A program made the position numbers and the translations under genes. Shown here in pieces: positions 26,953-36,662 of a stretch of 64,000 nucleotides of DNA. The stretch covers positions 1 through 64,000 of the forward strand of contig CAKTIM010000002.1 of assembly GCA_934565795.1 (NCBI GenBank), written 5' to 3'. The notes below the pieces were generated by a model that saw only the letters and a list, made by a program, of their open reading frames with translations, searched no databases and had not been told where the DNA came from. Position 1 is the stretch's first letter, and every line of letters starts with the position of its first letter. The DNA comes from an uncultured Oscillospiraceae bacterium. GTDB lineage: Bacteria; Bacillota; Clostridia; Oscillospirales; Oscillospiraceae.

Positions 26953-27954
26953 ATGGCAAATATAAAAACTCCCCCTGCAAAGGAAAAATTTAAAACCATG
27001 ATCGGCGGGCAGGCGCTGATAGAGGGAATTATGATGCGCGGCCCGGAGAAGGACGCCATCGTTGTGCGCACCGCCAGGGGGCTTGAAACCGAGGTTCACC
27101 CCCGGAAGCTCCATTCCCCCAAGTCTGTCAAGAGCTGGCCGTTTATTCGCGGCATCATCAGCTTCTTCGATTCTCAGGCGGTGGGCATCAAGGCGCTGAT
27201 GCGCTCGGCTGACCTGGCCCCGGAGGAAATGCAGGAGGAGCCTTCCAAGCTCGATAAGTGGCTGGAAAAGGCCCTGGGCAACGAGACCTTTCAAAAGGTG
27301 ATCGTGGGCATTGCCATGGCAATGGGCATCGGACTTTCCGTCCTGCTGTTCTTTTTGCTGCCCATGGTCATTTCCGGCTTTATGGATGGCTTTATCAAAA
27401 GCAATCTGGCGCTGAACCTGGTGGAGGGCGTCATTCGGATGGTCATTTTTATGGCCTATATGATTCTGGTTTCCAGAATGGGTGAAATGAAGCGGGTGTT
27501 CGGCTACCATGGCGCGGAGCATAAAACCATCCGCTGCTACGAGGCGGGGCTGCCTTTGACGGTGGAGAATGTCCGCGCCCAGACCCGGCTGCACCCCCGG
27601 TGCGGCACCAGCTTCCTGTTGGTAGTGATGGTGATCTCCATTCTGATTTTCTCCATTGCCTCGTCGCTGCTGCTCTCCGTCTGCCCCCAGCTGGGCAGCA
27701 TGCGGGGAAGCGCGCTTTACCGCTTTATTATGATCGCCTTTAAGCTCCTGCTGCTACCCCTGGTGGTGGGCGTCACCTATGAGATCAACCGCTGGGCGGG
27801 CAGGCATGACAATTGGTTTACCAAAATTCTGACTGCGCCCGGTATGTGGATGCAGCATTTCACCACCAACGAGCCGGACGACAGCATGATCGAGGTGGGC
27901 GTTGCTGCGGTGAACGCGGTGCTTCCTGAAAAGGAAGGAAGTGACCTTTGGTAA
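26953..27954 (+). CDS. DUF1385 (YqhQ-like) membrane protein
   Basis: 333 residues; start ATG 26953 after AAGGAA. Recognised by IGGQALIEGIMMRGP near the N-terminus, GYHGAEHKTIRCYEAG, and TRLHPRCGTSF. Several membrane spans (about 120-145, 158-180, 225-250, 262-285). Family function is unresolved. It commonly sits next to prmC/prfA in Firmicutes, as here: its stop overlaps the prmC start. Confidence 0.9.
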   Translation: MANIKTPPAKEKFKTMIGGQALIEGIMMRGPEKDAIVVRTARGLETEVHPRKLHSPKSVKSWPFIRGIISFFDSQAVGIKALMRSADLAPEEMQEEPSKLDKWLEKALGNETFQKVIVGIAMAMGIGLSVLLFFLLPMVISGFMDGFIKSNLALNLVEGVIRMVIFMAYMILVSRMGEMKRVFGYHGAEHKTIRCYEAGLPLTVENVRAQTRLHPRCGTSFLLVVMVISILIFSIASSLLLSVCPQLGSMRGSALYRFIMIAFKLLLLPLVVGVTYEINRWAGRHDNWFTKILTAPGMWMQHFTTNEPDDSMIEVGVAAVNAVLPEKEGSDLW

Positions 27955-28820
27955 TGACCCATCGGGAATTGTACCTCTCTGCCCGCAACGCGCTTTGCCA
28001 GACGGAATCCCAGCAGACGGCGGGGCTGATTGCGCGAGACCTGATTTGTACCTTTTCCGGCAAGGCCCCGGAGCAGATGCTGGCAGAGCTGGAGTATCCC
28101 GCCCAGGAGCAGGTGGTTTCCAAGGTGCGTGACGGTGTTCGCCGCCTGCTGCGCGACGAGCCGCTGGCCTATGTGCTGGGGGAGTGGGAATTCTATGGCC
28201 TGAAGCTCTATGTCAATGAGGACGTGCTGATCCCAAGGGACGATACCTGCGCGGTTACCGAGCTCGCCATCAATCAGGCGTTATTTCTGGAAAAGGATCC
28301 CCGTGTCCTTGACCTGTGCTGCGGCTCCGGCTGCATCGGGCTTGCCATTGCCAGCCGGGTAAAGGATGCCAGAATCACCCTGGCGGACGTATCCAAGGAG
28401 GCGCTGGCCGTCGCAAAGAAGAACATCGCCCGCAATAAGCTGGGCGGCAGAATGAGCATTTTCCAGGTGGACGCCCGGGAGAAGGCACCGGGCTTCCTGG
28501 GTAAATTTGATATGATCGTCTCCAACCCGCCCTATATCACGGCGGAGGAAATGAAGCAGCTGCCCCGAAGCGTGGACGACTATGAGCCGCACCTGGCCCT
28601 GTTCGGCGGCGAGGATGGGTTGGATTTCTACCGGGCCATTGTTGAAAATTACACCGCCGTTCTGAAGCCGGAGGGCTATCTGTGCTTTGAATTCGGTATG
28701 GGCATGGGCGACGCGGTGTGCGCCCTGCTGGAAGAAAACGATTATACGATTATCGAACGCAAACGGGATTATAACGACAGAGAAAGAGCCGTGCTGGCTC
28801 AGCATGGCAGGAAAGGATGA
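27948..28820 (+). CDS. prmC: Release factor glutamine methyltransferase
   Basis: 290 residues. N5-glutamine methylation of the GGQ motif in peptide chain release factors. Rossmann SAM site [14 protein letters not shown] and the catalytic NPPY in [10 protein letters not shown] are present; the N-terminal helical domain has [14 protein letters not shown]. The start is ambiguous: TTG 27948 has a better-spaced GGAAG, while ATG 27954 is six bases further. Both overlap the upstream stop. Confidence 0.93.
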   Translation: MVMTHRELYLSARNALCQTESQQTAGLIARDLICTFSGKAPEQMLAELEYPAQEQVVSKVRDGVRRLLRDEPLAYVLGEWEFYGLKLYVNEDVLIPRDDTCAVTELAINQALFLEKDPRVLDLCCGSGCIGLAIASRVKDARITLADVSKEALAVAKKNIARNKLGGRMSIFQVDAREKAPGFLGKFDMIVSNPPYITAEEMKQLPRSVDDYEPHLALFGGEDGLDFYRAIVENYTAVLKPEGYLCFEFGMGMGDAVCALLEENDYTIIERKRDYNDRERAVLAQHGRKG

Positions 28821-28825
28821 ATTTT

Positions 28826-29932
28826 ATGGCAACCAAGAAAACGGTATATGAAACGCCCACGCCTGCATCGGATAAGAAAAAGGCCCTGCAGACCGCCCTG
28901 GCCCAGATCGATAAGAATTTTGGCAAGGGCACGGTGATGCGCCTGGGCGACCGCCCGGAGATGAACGTGGAGGCAATCCCCACCGGCTCTCTGGCACTGG
29001 ATGCGGCGCTGGGCATCGGCGGCGTGCCCAAGGGAAGAATTATCGAAATCTATGGCCCCGAATCCTCCGGCAAGACCACCCTGGCCCTGCACATCCTGGC
29101 CGAGGCCCAGAAGCGGGGCGGCGAGGTTGCCTTTGTGGATGCGGAGCATGCGCTTGACCCGGTGTACGCCTCCGCTCTGGGTGTGGATACTGAAAATCTG
29201 CTGGTCTCCCAGCCGGATACCGGCGAGCAGGCCCTGGAGATCACCGATGCACTGGTTCGCTCCGGCGCGGTGGACGCCGTGGTGGTGGACTCCGTTGCGG
29301 CCCTGGTTCCCAAGCAGGAGATCGAGGGTGAGATGGGCGATACCTTTGTAGGCCTGCAGGCGCGGCTGATGTCCCAGGCGCTGCGGAAGTTGGCCGGTAC
29401 GATTTCCAAGACCAACTGCGTGGTTATTTTCATCAACCAGCTGCGTATGAAGATCGGCGTGATGTACGGCAACCCCGAAACCACCACTGGCGGCAACGCC
29501 CTGAAGTTCTACGCCTCTGTCCGTCTGGATGTCCGCAGAGTGGAATCCATCAAGGAGGACGGCAATGTGGTGGGCAACAAGACCCGGGTAAAGGTCGTCA
29601 AGAATAAGGTCGCGCCCCCGTTCCGGGAGGCGGTGTTCGATATCATGTATGGTCAGGGCATCTCCAAGTGGGGAGAGCTGATCGACCTGGCCGTGCAGCT
29701 GGAGATCATTCAGAAGAGCGGCAGCTGGTTCAGCATGGGCGACGAGCGCATCGGCCAGGGCAAGGACAGTGTGAAGACCTACCTGCAGGCCAACCCCGAA
29801 ATTGCTGACCGGGTGGAGGCCGAGGTTCGTGAAAATCTCTGGAAGATCTGCGGCGGCGCGCCCAAGGCTCCCGCCAAGGCGGCGGAGCGGCCCATTGCCG
29901 TAAGCGCCGACGACTTCAACGATGAGGATTGA
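28826..29932 (+). CDS. recA: Recombinase RecA
   Basis: 368 residues. ATP-dependent strand exchange and SOS co-protease. Walker [10 protein letters not shown], the MRLGDRPEM region, Walker [12 protein letters not shown], loop L1/L2 segments ([36 protein letters not shown]). Start at ATG 28826 (AAAGGA 8 nt before) rather than ATG 28817. Followed by recX, whose start lies inside the recA end, typical of co-regulation. No SOS box could be assigned. Confidence 0.98.
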   Translation: MATKKTVYETPTPASDKKKALQTALAQIDKNFGKGTVMRLGDRPEMNVEAIPTGSLALDAALGIGGVPKGRIIEIYGPESSGKTTLALHILAEAQKRGGEVAFVDAEHALDPVYASALGVDTENLLVSQPDTGEQALEITDALVRSGAVDAVVVDSVAALVPKQEIEGEMGDTFVGLQARLMSQALRKLAGTISKTNCVVIFINQLRMKIGVMYGNPETTTGGNALKFYASVRLDVRRVESIKEDGNVVGNKTRVKVVKNKVAPPFREAVFDIMYGQGISKWGELIDLAVQLEIIQKSGSWFSMGDERIGQGKDSVKTYLQANPEIADRVEAEVRENLWKICGGAPKAPAKAAERPIAVSADDFNDED

Positions 29933-30551
29933 GCAGCTGAAAACCACGCCGGATCGGGCAGGGCGCTATTTTGTCCTGTTTGAGGGCGGGAGCAGTCTGC
30001 GGCTGTACCGTCAGACGGTGGAGGATTTCGGCCTCTATTCCGGCATGGAGCTTTCCCAGGAGCAGTATCAGGCGCTCTGCCGGAGCGCCGAGAGGATGTC
30101 GGCCCGCATGCGGGCCGTGCGGATCGTCTCTGCCTCCGGGGTATCCAAAAAGGATCTGGAAAGCCGCCTGGTGCAAAAGGGAGAGAACCCGGATGACGCC
30201 AGGCAGGCGGTGCAATGGCTGGAGGAGCTGCACCTGCTGGACGACCAGAAAACCGCAGAGCAGATTGTCCATTCCTGCATTTCCAAGGGCTACGGTCTGG
30301 CGCGGGCGAAGCAGGCGCTGTATGAAAAACGCATTCCAAAGGAGCTTTGGACTTCGGCACTGGCCGACTACCCGGAGCAGGCCGAAAAAATAGAAGCCTT
30401 TTTAAAGGCAAGAATTTCTGATCCAGACGACCAGCGGGAAATCAAGCGGGCCGTGGATGCGCTGCTTCGGCGCGGCCACAGCTATCATGCGATCCGCGAG
30501 GCGTTGAACAACCTTTCTTTTGATTCCGATGATTTTCCGGGGGATGAATAA
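29922..30551 (+). CDS. recX: Regulatory protein RecX
   Basis: 209 residues. RecX binds RecA filaments and modulates their activity. Alpha-helical tandem three-helix repeats are visible ([52 protein letters not shown]). Start overlaps the recA stop by 11 nt. The next gene begins directly after its stop codon. Confidence 0.9.
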   Translation: MRIEQLKTTPDRAGRYFVLFEGGSSLRLYRQTVEDFGLYSGMELSQEQYQALCRSAERMSARMRAVRIVSASGVSKKDLESRLVQKGENPDDARQAVQWLEELHLLDDQKTAEQIVHSCISKGYGLARAKQALYEKRIPKELWTSALADYPEQAEKIEAFLKARISDPDDQREIKRAVDALLRRGHSYHAIREALNNLSFDSDDFPGDE

Positions 30552-31889
30552 ATGGCAGTAATTGGTTTTATTTCTCTGGGCTGCGCCAAGAACCAGGTGG
30601 ATTGTGAGCGGATGATGTACCGCGTCCAGGAGGCGGGGTATACCGTGAGCGGGCAGGTCGACGGCTGCGACGTGGTGGTGATTAACACCTGCGGCTTTAT
30701 CGATTCCGCCAAATCCGAGGCGATCGATCATATTCTCATGGCGGGAGCCATGAAGGCCGAGGGCCGGGTCGGAAAGATTCTGGTCACCGGCTGCCTGGCA
30801 CAGCGCTATCAGGATGAAATTATGAAGGAGATGCCGGAGGTGGACGGTGTGCTGGGCACCGGCAGCTATACCGAGATCGTCCCGGCCATCAAGAACCTTC
30901 TGGATGAAAAGGACGTATCGGACTTTGGCTCCATCGATGCCCCGGAGGAAGAGACCTGGCGTATCCTTACGACCCCCAAGCACTATGCCTACATCAAAAT
31001 CGCGGAGGGCTGCGACAATCACTGCGCCTACTGCGTGATCCCCTCGCTGCGGGGGAAGTACCGCAGCAGACAATTGGACGATGTGCTCTACGAGGCCCGG
31101 ATGCTGGCCGATGCCGGTGTGAAGGAGCTGATTGTGGTTGCGCAGGATACCAGCCGCTACGGCACCGACCTGCCGGGACATCAGCGCCTGCTGCCCAAGC
31201 TGCTCCACGAGCTGTGCCAGATCGAGGGGCTTCACTGGATTCGCGTCCACTATGTCTACCCCGATGAAATTGACGATGAATTCATCCAGACCATGGCCCA
31301 GGAGCCAAAGATCGTGAAGTATCTGGATATCCCCATCCAGCATTGCAACGACCATATCCTGAAGCTGATGAACCGCCGGGGCAGCGGGGAATTCCTGCGG
31401 CAACTGCTGAAGCGCCTGCGCGACGGCATCCCCGGCCTGGTGATCCGCACTAGCCTGATTACCGGCCTGCCCGGCGAGGGTGAGGCGGAATTCCAGGAGC
31501 TGTGTGATTTCCTCCGGGAGACCCGGATGGAGCGGGTAGGTGCGTTCCCATTCTCCCCGGAGGAGGGAACCAAGGCCGCCGCCATGGAGCACGTGGACGC
31601 GGACACCGCTATGGAGCGGGCCCAAAAGATCGAGCTGCTCCAGTCGGAGATCATGGATGAATACAATGCCTCCATGATCGGAAAGACTCTGGAGGTGCTG
31701 GTAGACGGCTACGACGAGGAATTTGAGCAATTCTACGGCAGAACCTTTGCAGACTCCCCGGAGATCGACGGCCGGGTCTGGATCGCCTCCCCGGAGCCGC
31801 TGCACGAAGGCGACTTTGTGATGGTAACGATCGACGGCATTCAGGATGGCGATTTGGCGGGCTATGTTTCCGAGGAGGAAGAGCAATGA
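30552..31889 (+). CDS. rimO: Ribosomal protein S12 methylthiotransferase
   Basis: 445 residues. Radical-SAM enzyme that adds a methylthio group to the conserved Asp of ribosomal protein S12. UPF0004 domain with Cys residues in SLGCAKNQVD, INTCGFID and VTGCLAQRY; radical SAM motif CDNHCAYC; C-terminal TRAM domain (GKTLEVLVDGYDEE). Overlaps pgsA by 4 nt. Confidence 0.95.
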   Translation: MAVIGFISLGCAKNQVDCERMMYRVQEAGYTVSGQVDGCDVVVINTCGFIDSAKSEAIDHILMAGAMKAEGRVGKILVTGCLAQRYQDEIMKEMPEVDGVLGTGSYTEIVPAIKNLLDEKDVSDFGSIDAPEEETWRILTTPKHYAYIKIAEGCDNHCAYCVIPSLRGKYRSRQLDDVLYEARMLADAGVKELIVVAQDTSRYGTDLPGHQRLLPKLLHELCQIEGLHWIRVHYVYPDEIDDEFIQTMAQEPKIVKYLDIPIQHCNDHILKLMNRRGSGEFLRQLLKRLRDGIPGLVIRTSLITGLPGEGEAEFQELCDFLRETRMERVGAFPFSPEEGTKAAAMEHVDADTAMERAQKIELLQSEIMDEYNASMIGKTLEVLVDGYDEEFEQFYGRTFADSPEIDGRVWIASPEPLHEGDFVMVTIDGIQDGDLAGYVSEEEEQ

Positions 31890-32416
31890 CAACTGCGAGC
31901 AAGATCACGCTGGTTCGGGTATTTATGATCCCGATCCTGATGTTCACTCTGTACATGAGCGGGGGAGACGGCGGCTTCTGGATGTGGATGTCCCTGATCC
32001 TGTTTGTCATTGCGAGCCTGACGGACTTTATCGATGGCCAGATTGCCAGAAAGTGCAATCAGGTCAGCGACTTCGGTAAATTTCTGGATCCCCTGGCGGA
32101 TAAGCTCCTGACCATTGCGGTGCTCACCATTTTCTGCGAATGGGGCTGGCTTCCGGCCTGGGCACTGATGATCGTCCTGACCCGGGAATTTGCGGTGACC
32201 GGCCTGCGCTTGGTTGCCGTGGGGAAGGGAACGGTGATTGCCGCCGCAAAGAGCGGAAAGATCAAAACCGCCTCTACCATGATCGGGCTGAGCGCCCTGA
32301 TGATCTTCACACACAACACCTTCCTTTTCTGGCTGGTGACTGCCATCATTCTTTTGACCACCGTGTATTCCGGGGTGGAATACTTTGTCAAGAACTGGAA
32401 ATGCCTGTGGCAGTGA
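31886..32416 (+). CDS. pgsA: CDP-diacylglycerol-glycerol-3-phosphate 3-phosphatidyltransferase
   Basis: 176-residue membrane enzyme that makes phosphatidylglycerol phosphate. The CDP-alcohol transferase motif D-G-x2-A-R-x8-G-x3-D-x3-D is complete (DGQIAR ... GKFLDPLAD). Four to five membrane spans. Coupled to rimO by a 4-nt overlap. A second family member occurs at 45996. Confidence 0.93.
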   Translation: MTTASKITLVRVFMIPILMFTLYMSGGDGGFWMWMSLILFVIASLTDFIDGQIARKCNQVSDFGKFLDPLADKLLTIAVLTIFCEWGWLPAWALMIVLTREFAVTGLRLVAVGKGTVIAAAKSGKIKTASTMIGLSALMIFTHNTFLFWLVTAIILLTTVYSGVEYFVKNWKCLWQ

Positions 32417-32431
32417 GCATAAGCCCTTACC

Positions 32432-32464
32432 ATACGACGGGAGCGGCATCCGCTTCCGTCGTAT
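32432..32464 (+). terminator. Strong hairpin after pgsA
   Basis: ATACGACGG-AGCGG...CCGCT-CCGTCGTAT, about 14 bp with one mismatch. Only a weak T-rich tail, so a terminator is likely but not certain. Confidence 0.55.
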
Positions 32465-32563
32465 TGCATATGGAGCGGCAGAGAGAACGGGATGAAAGAC
32501 GCCGTGCGTATACAGATGAAATCCATCACCCATTTTAAGCTGGATTTTTGCGAACACCTGTGC

Positions 32564-32569
32564 TATAAT
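32564..32569 (+). promoter_or_regulatory. Extended -10 promoter of the DUF4317 gene
   Basis: CTGTGCTATAAT with TATAAT at 32564-32569; -35 poor. Confidence 0.55.
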
Positions 32570-32604
32570 GGCCTGGCATTTCGTACAGAAACGAGGATGA
32601 AACC

Positions 32605-33765
32605 ATGAATGAAAAAGAAGTCGGCGAAATTCGCCGTCACCTGCGGCGGGATCGCAGCAATATGACTGCCATTTACGGCTGCTTTGTCAACGACAACAAG
32701 GAGATCATTGCCGAATATCGGGCAAGCACCGGCATCATGTCGGAAAATGAATCGGATAAGTATTTTGGAATTCTGCGCAAGGCGCTGTCCGGGTCGGTGG
32801 GTAGGAATCTGATCGACCTGACCTTCAAAACCAGCCAGGTGGCCGGAAGCCCGGAGCACAAGCTATTGATGGATTTGCGGGACAGCAAGCTCCAGGACGA
32901 CGAGCTGCGTCAGTCCTTCTATCAAAAGATCATTGAGTCCATCGTACTGGAGGGCAATTACCTGATCCTGCTGGGCTGCGACACCTATGACGTGCCTTTT
33001 AAGAGCAAGGATGATTTCCAGCAGAATGATTTCTCCGATGAAAGCTATACCTACCTGATCTGCGCCGTCTGCCCGGTGAAGCAGACAAAGCCCAATCTCC
33101 ACTATGTCCCGGAGGAAAAGACTTTCCACGACGGGGCCATGAATCAGCCGGTGGCCGCGCCGGAGGTCGGCTTCCTGTTCCCGGCTTTTGACAATCGCTC
33201 CACCAATATCTACAACGCCCTCTACTATACCCGCAACACCAAGGAGAATCAGGATGCCCTGATCGAGGCCCTGTTCAATACCCCGGTGCCCAAGCCCGCC
33301 GCCGAGCAGAAGAAGTGCTTCGAGGCGCTGCTGGCAACCTCCCTGGGGGACGAGTGCAGCATGGACGTGGTGCAGACCGTCCACGAGCAGCTGTGCGAGC
33401 GCATGGAGCTACACAAGGAGAGCAAGGTGCCCGAGCCGCTGCTGATCGACAAGGAGGTGCTGAAGGATGTACTGACCTCCTGTGGTGTTTCCGAAACCGG
33501 CGTCTCCACCTTCAGCGTCCAGTATGACGAGGCCTTTGGCTTCGAGGCGGAGCTGCACCCCAAGAACATCATCGACAGCAAGCATTTTGAAATTCACACC
33601 CCGGACATTGCCATCAAAATCGACCCGGCCCGGACTGACCTGGTTGAGACACGAGTGATCGGCGGCGTGAAGTACATTATGATCAACGCGGACGAGGATG
33701 TGGAGGTAAACGGTGTGAGCATCCACTTCCAGGGCGACGCGGAGAAAGCGCCTGCAACCGTATAA
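32605..33765 (+). CDS. DUF4317 family protein
   Basis: 386 residues, no signal peptide or membrane span; apparently cytoplasmic. The opening MNEKEVGEIRRHLRRDRSNM and the segment IYGCFVNDNKEIIAEY are characteristic of this Clostridia family, whose function is unknown. It has its own promoter and is followed within 10 nt by an inverted-repeat element, so it is monocistronic. Confidence 0.8.
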   Translation: MNEKEVGEIRRHLRRDRSNMTAIYGCFVNDNKEIIAEYRASTGIMSENESDKYFGILRKALSGSVGRNLIDLTFKTSQVAGSPEHKLLMDLRDSKLQDDELRQSFYQKIIESIVLEGNYLILLGCDTYDVPFKSKDDFQQNDFSDESYTYLICAVCPVKQTKPNLHYVPEEKTFHDGAMNQPVAAPEVGFLFPAFDNRSTNIYNALYYTRNTKENQDALIEALFNTPVPKPAAEQKKCFEALLATSLGDECSMDVVQTVHEQLCERMELHKESKVPEPLLIDKEVLKDVLTSCGVSETGVSTFSVQYDEAFGFEAELHPKNIIDSKHFEIHTPDIAIKIDPARTDLVETRVIGGVKYIMINADEDVEVNGVSIHFQGDAEKAPATV

Positions 33766-33774
33766 AATGGAAAT

Positions 33775-33914
33775 GGGACTGTTGCAAAATAGATTTTTTA
33801 GAAAACTGTCCTAATAATTTAGCGGTAGAAATCACGATTGTTTCACGATTTCTACCGCTATTTCTAACTTTTAGAAGGGCGCTTTTTCACAAATTTCTAT
33901 TTTGCAACAGCCCC
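33775..33914. mobile_element. MITE-like element, type C, at a convergent gene junction
   Basis: 140 bp bounded by GGGACTGTTGCAAAATAGA (33775-33793) and its inverse ending at 33914 (18 of 19 complementary). An inner 13-bp inverted repeat AGCGGTAGAAATC lies at 33821-33833 and 33847-33859. No coding capacity. Ends with the TGTTGCAA pattern recall those of several insertion-sequence families, but no parent element is in the window. It may double as a bidirectional terminator. Confidence 0.7.
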
Positions 33915-33933
33915 AAAGCATATGTAGGCTATT

Positions 33934-34539
33934 TTACTTGCAGTTCTTGGCGGCCTCGATGATCATGTTGGCGCACATCTCGTAGCCAAGGGCGCTGGTA
34001 TCCAGGCAGATGTGGTAGTTCTGGGACATGCCCCAGGTTCTGCCGGTGTAGTGCTGATAGTTCAAGCGGCGGCGCTTGTCGCGCTCTGCCAGCAGCCCCT
34101 CGGGATCCTTGGTGACCACGCCGTCGCCCAGAATGCGCTCGATCCGGGAGGGGGTGTCGGCGTGAAGATACACATTCAGCACGTCCTTGCGATCCTTCAG
34201 AATGTAGTCCGCATTGCGGCCCACGATCACGCACGGCCCTTTTTCCGCCAGCTGCAAAATCACATTGCACTGCACGTTCCACAGGTAGTCCGAGGTGGAC
34301 AGACCATTCATCACGCCGGGAACCCCCTGGGGGGCAAAGGCGTAAGAGAAAACACTGCGGCTGGGCGCATGCTCGCCATGCTCTTCGATGAACTTCGGGG
34401 CAAACCCGGATTCCTCTGCCACATGCTCAACCAGCTTCTTGTCGTAAAAGGGAATACCCAGTTTCTCGGCAATCAAGCGGCCAACCGGCAGACCGCCGGC
34501 GCCGTATTCTCTGCTGATGGTGATGATTTGTTTTGCCAT
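33934..34539 (-). CDS. Cytidylate kinase-like family protein
   Basis: 201 residues. P-loop-like start ITISREYGAGGLPVGRLIAEKLG, then GFAPKFIEE, VIVGRNADYIL and YHICLDTSALG, matching the cytidylate-kinase-like family (PF13189 type) rather than Cmk itself. Members are common in gut Clostridia; substrate unproven. It has a strong own promoter at 34572-34600. Confidence 0.8.
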   Translation of the reverse strand: MAKQIITISREYGAGGLPVGRLIAEKLGIPFYDKKLVEHVAEESGFAPKFIEEHGEHAPSRSVFSYAFAPQGVPGVMNGLSTSDYLWNVQCNVILQLAEKGPCVIVGRNADYILKDRKDVLNVYLHADTPSRIERILGDGVVTKDPEGLLAERDKRRRLNYQHYTGRTWGMSQNYHICLDTSALGYEMCANMIIEAAKNCK

Positions 34540-34571
34540 ATTTGCTGCCTCCTTGCTGAGTGGTTACTTAT

Positions 34572-34600
34572 ATTATAGTCACTTTCACGGAAAAAGTCAA
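34572..34600 (-). promoter_or_regulatory. Promoter of the cytidylate-kinase-like gene
   Basis: Minus strand TTGACT, 17-nt spacer, TATAAT. Confidence 0.8.
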
Positions 34601-34642
34601 TCTTTAAACGGCCGAAACTGGCAAAAATGCTCGGTGAGCCGC

Positions 34643-36556
34643 TTAGCCTTTGGCACATACGGCGACGAAGGCGCTGATGCCGGGAATCTGAACGTCCCCA
34701 TGCGCCTCCATCAGGCCCTGGGATAGCGCCTCCTCGTCCGTGACGCACACCTGCCAGCTTCCCTGGGGCAGGGAGAGGGTCTCGCTGCACGTGCCGGGAT
34801 TGAAGGCGGCAAGGATGATTTCATTTTCGTCCTCCAGCCGGAATACGGTAAGCTGCTGGGATGGATGCTCCATCAGGGAAACGCACCGCTGAGCGGCTGC
34901 GGCATCCGAAATGCGGAAGAGGGGATGGGCCTTGCGCAGTGCGAGAAGTCCCTGATAGTAGCGCACGGTTTTTTGAACCTCGGCATCCCGCAGGCGGCCC
35001 CACTTGATTGAATTGACGCTGTCCGGGGAGCGGTAGCTGTTGCTGTCGAATTTTCCGACCCTTGTTTTCTTGGAGCGGAGCATTTCCTCTCCCGCCTGGA
35101 AGAAGGGCACACCGATGCTCAGCAGGTTAAAGGCGGCGGCAAACCGGCTGCGGCGGGCAATTTCCGCCTCGGTGGCCTGGGGCAGTGCCTGGGCAATGCG
35201 GTCATGCAGCGCCAGATCGTCGTGGCAGGATACATAGTTGACCACCTGCGTCGGAGACTGATTCCAACCGGCCACGCCCCGGAAGCAGTTCAGCAGCTGC
35301 TCCTTGCTGACGGGCGCCCCGGAGATGTAGCCGGGCAGGCTGCGGTCAAAGATGGAGCCGCGCAGGGTATCCCGGATGGTATCATTGAAGAAGCCCAGTT
35401 CCGGCACCATAGCACCGTTGCGCTGAACCGCCAGGGGAATATCCGGCTTTGTCAGTTCGGTAGTCATGTCCCAGCCCTCGCCATAGAAGATCATGTGCGG
35501 GTACTTCCTGCGCACGGTGGCAATGACCTCCTGCATAGTCTGCACGTCGATCAGACCCACAATATCAAAGCGGAAGCCGTCAAGATGGTATTCATCCGCC
35601 CAGAAGTTTACGGAATCCACAATGAATTTGCGCACCATCGACCGCTCCGAGGCGGTGTCATTCCCGCAGCAGGAGCCGCCGGAGAGCTTCCCGTCTGCGT
35701 CCTCCCGGCTGAAATACCCCGGCACCAGCTTGTTGACGCTGAAATCAAAGGTATGGTAAACATGGTTGTAAACCACATCCATCACCACACCCAGCCCGTG
35801 CCTGTGCAGCGCAAGCACCGTCTGCTTCAGCTCGCGGACTCTGGAAAATCCGTCGAAGGGGTCTGTGGAGTAGGAGCCTTCGGGGAGATTGTAGTTTACC
35901 GGGTCATAGCCCCAGTTGTAGCCCTTTTCCGGGTGCGCTTCGTCTACGGAGCCATAGTCATACATGGGCAGCAGGTGAATATGAGTGACGCCCAGCTGCA
36001 AAATATGCGCCAGTCCCGTGGGATGGCCGGATTTGGTTGCGGTGTGCTCCTCAGCCAGCCCCAGGAACTTCCCCTTGGCGGAAATGCCGGAGGTTGGGTC
36101 AATGGACAGGTCGCGCACATGCAGCTCATAGATCACATTGTCCGTCTCGCTGCGGGGCGGAACGGGAGGCGTATCCTCACCCCAGCCCTGGGGATCGGTG
36201 CTGCGTAGATCAATAATCATGCCCCGCCTGCCGTTGACGCCGGCGCTGACGGCATAGGGATCAATGGATTCGACCTGCTGGCCGTTTACCGTGACCCGAT
36301 AGGTGTAATAGACGCCGTTCCAATCTCCCTCGGCGCAGGCAACCCAGGTGCCGCACGCATCGGCGCACATGGGGATGGCTTTGATCAGATCATCGGTTCC
36401 CTCGGTGCCGCTTCGATAGAGGCAGACGCAGGCATCCGCGGCAGTGGGCGCCCACAGGCGGAAATGCGTGCGCTCCCGAGACCATTGATGCCCCAGATCG
36501 TTGCCGGTATAGGTATATTTTGCTTCAAAAGCAGGTGTACTGTATTTCTGAAACAA
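34643..36556 (-). CDS. pulA: Type I pullulanase
   Basis: 637 residues, no signal peptide, so intracellular debranching of glycogen or imported maltodextrins (alpha-1,6 bonds). N-terminal CBM48-like domain (THFRLWAPTA), the YNWGYDP pullulanase signature, GH13 regions VVYNH, DGFRFDIVGLID (nucleophile Asp), YGEGW (acid/base Glu) and YVSCHDD. The TTG at 36556 is taken as start: GGAGG lies 9 nt upstream, and the ATG at 36592 falls inside the -10 box of the promoter at 36588-36616, so it cannot be transcribed with it. Confidence 0.93.
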   Translation of the reverse strand: MFQKYSTPAFEAKYTYTGNDLGHQWSRERTHFRLWAPTAADACVCLYRSGTEGTDDLIKAIPMCADACGTWVACAEGDWNGVYYTYRVTVNGQQVESIDPYAVSAGVNGRRGMIIDLRSTDPQGWGEDTPPVPPRSETDNVIYELHVRDLSIDPTSGISAKGKFLGLAEEHTATKSGHPTGLAHILQLGVTHIHLLPMYDYGSVDEAHPEKGYNWGYDPVNYNLPEGSYSTDPFDGFSRVRELKQTVLALHRHGLGVVMDVVYNHVYHTFDFSVNKLVPGYFSREDADGKLSGGSCCGNDTASERSMVRKFIVDSVNFWADEYHLDGFRFDIVGLIDVQTMQEVIATVRRKYPHMIFYGEGWDMTTELTKPDIPLAVQRNGAMVPELGFFNDTIRDTLRGSIFDRSLPGYISGAPVSKEQLLNCFRGVAGWNQSPTQVVNYVSCHDDLALHDRIAQALPQATEAEIARRSRFAAAFNLLSIGVPFFQAGEEMLRSKKTRVGKFDSNSYRSPDSVNSIKWGRLRDAEVQKTVRYYQGLLALRKAHPLFRISDAAAAQRCVSLMEHPSQQLTVFRLEDENEIILAAFNPGTCSETLSLPQGSWQVCVTDEEALSQGLMEAHGDVQIPGISAFVAVCAKG

Positions 36557-36587
36557 TTGTTTTGACCTCCATTCTGTTTCTTGAAAA

Positions 36588-36616
36588 ATCATATCACATC
36601 TGCTCCCTGGTGTAAA
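36588..36616 (-). promoter_or_regulatory. Promoter of pulA
   Basis: Minus strand TTTACA, 17-nt spacer ending TGTGA, TATGAT. The -35 abuts the gltX terminator. Confidence 0.7.
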
Positions 36617-36654
36617 GAAAAAATCACCGGCATTCCTGGGAATGCCAGTGATTT
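36617..36654 (-). terminator. Intrinsic terminator of gltX
   Basis: Minus strand AATCACTGGCATTCC / GGAATGCCGGTGATT stem followed by TTTTTTC. Confidence 0.85.
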
Positions 36655-36662
36655 CTGGGGAA

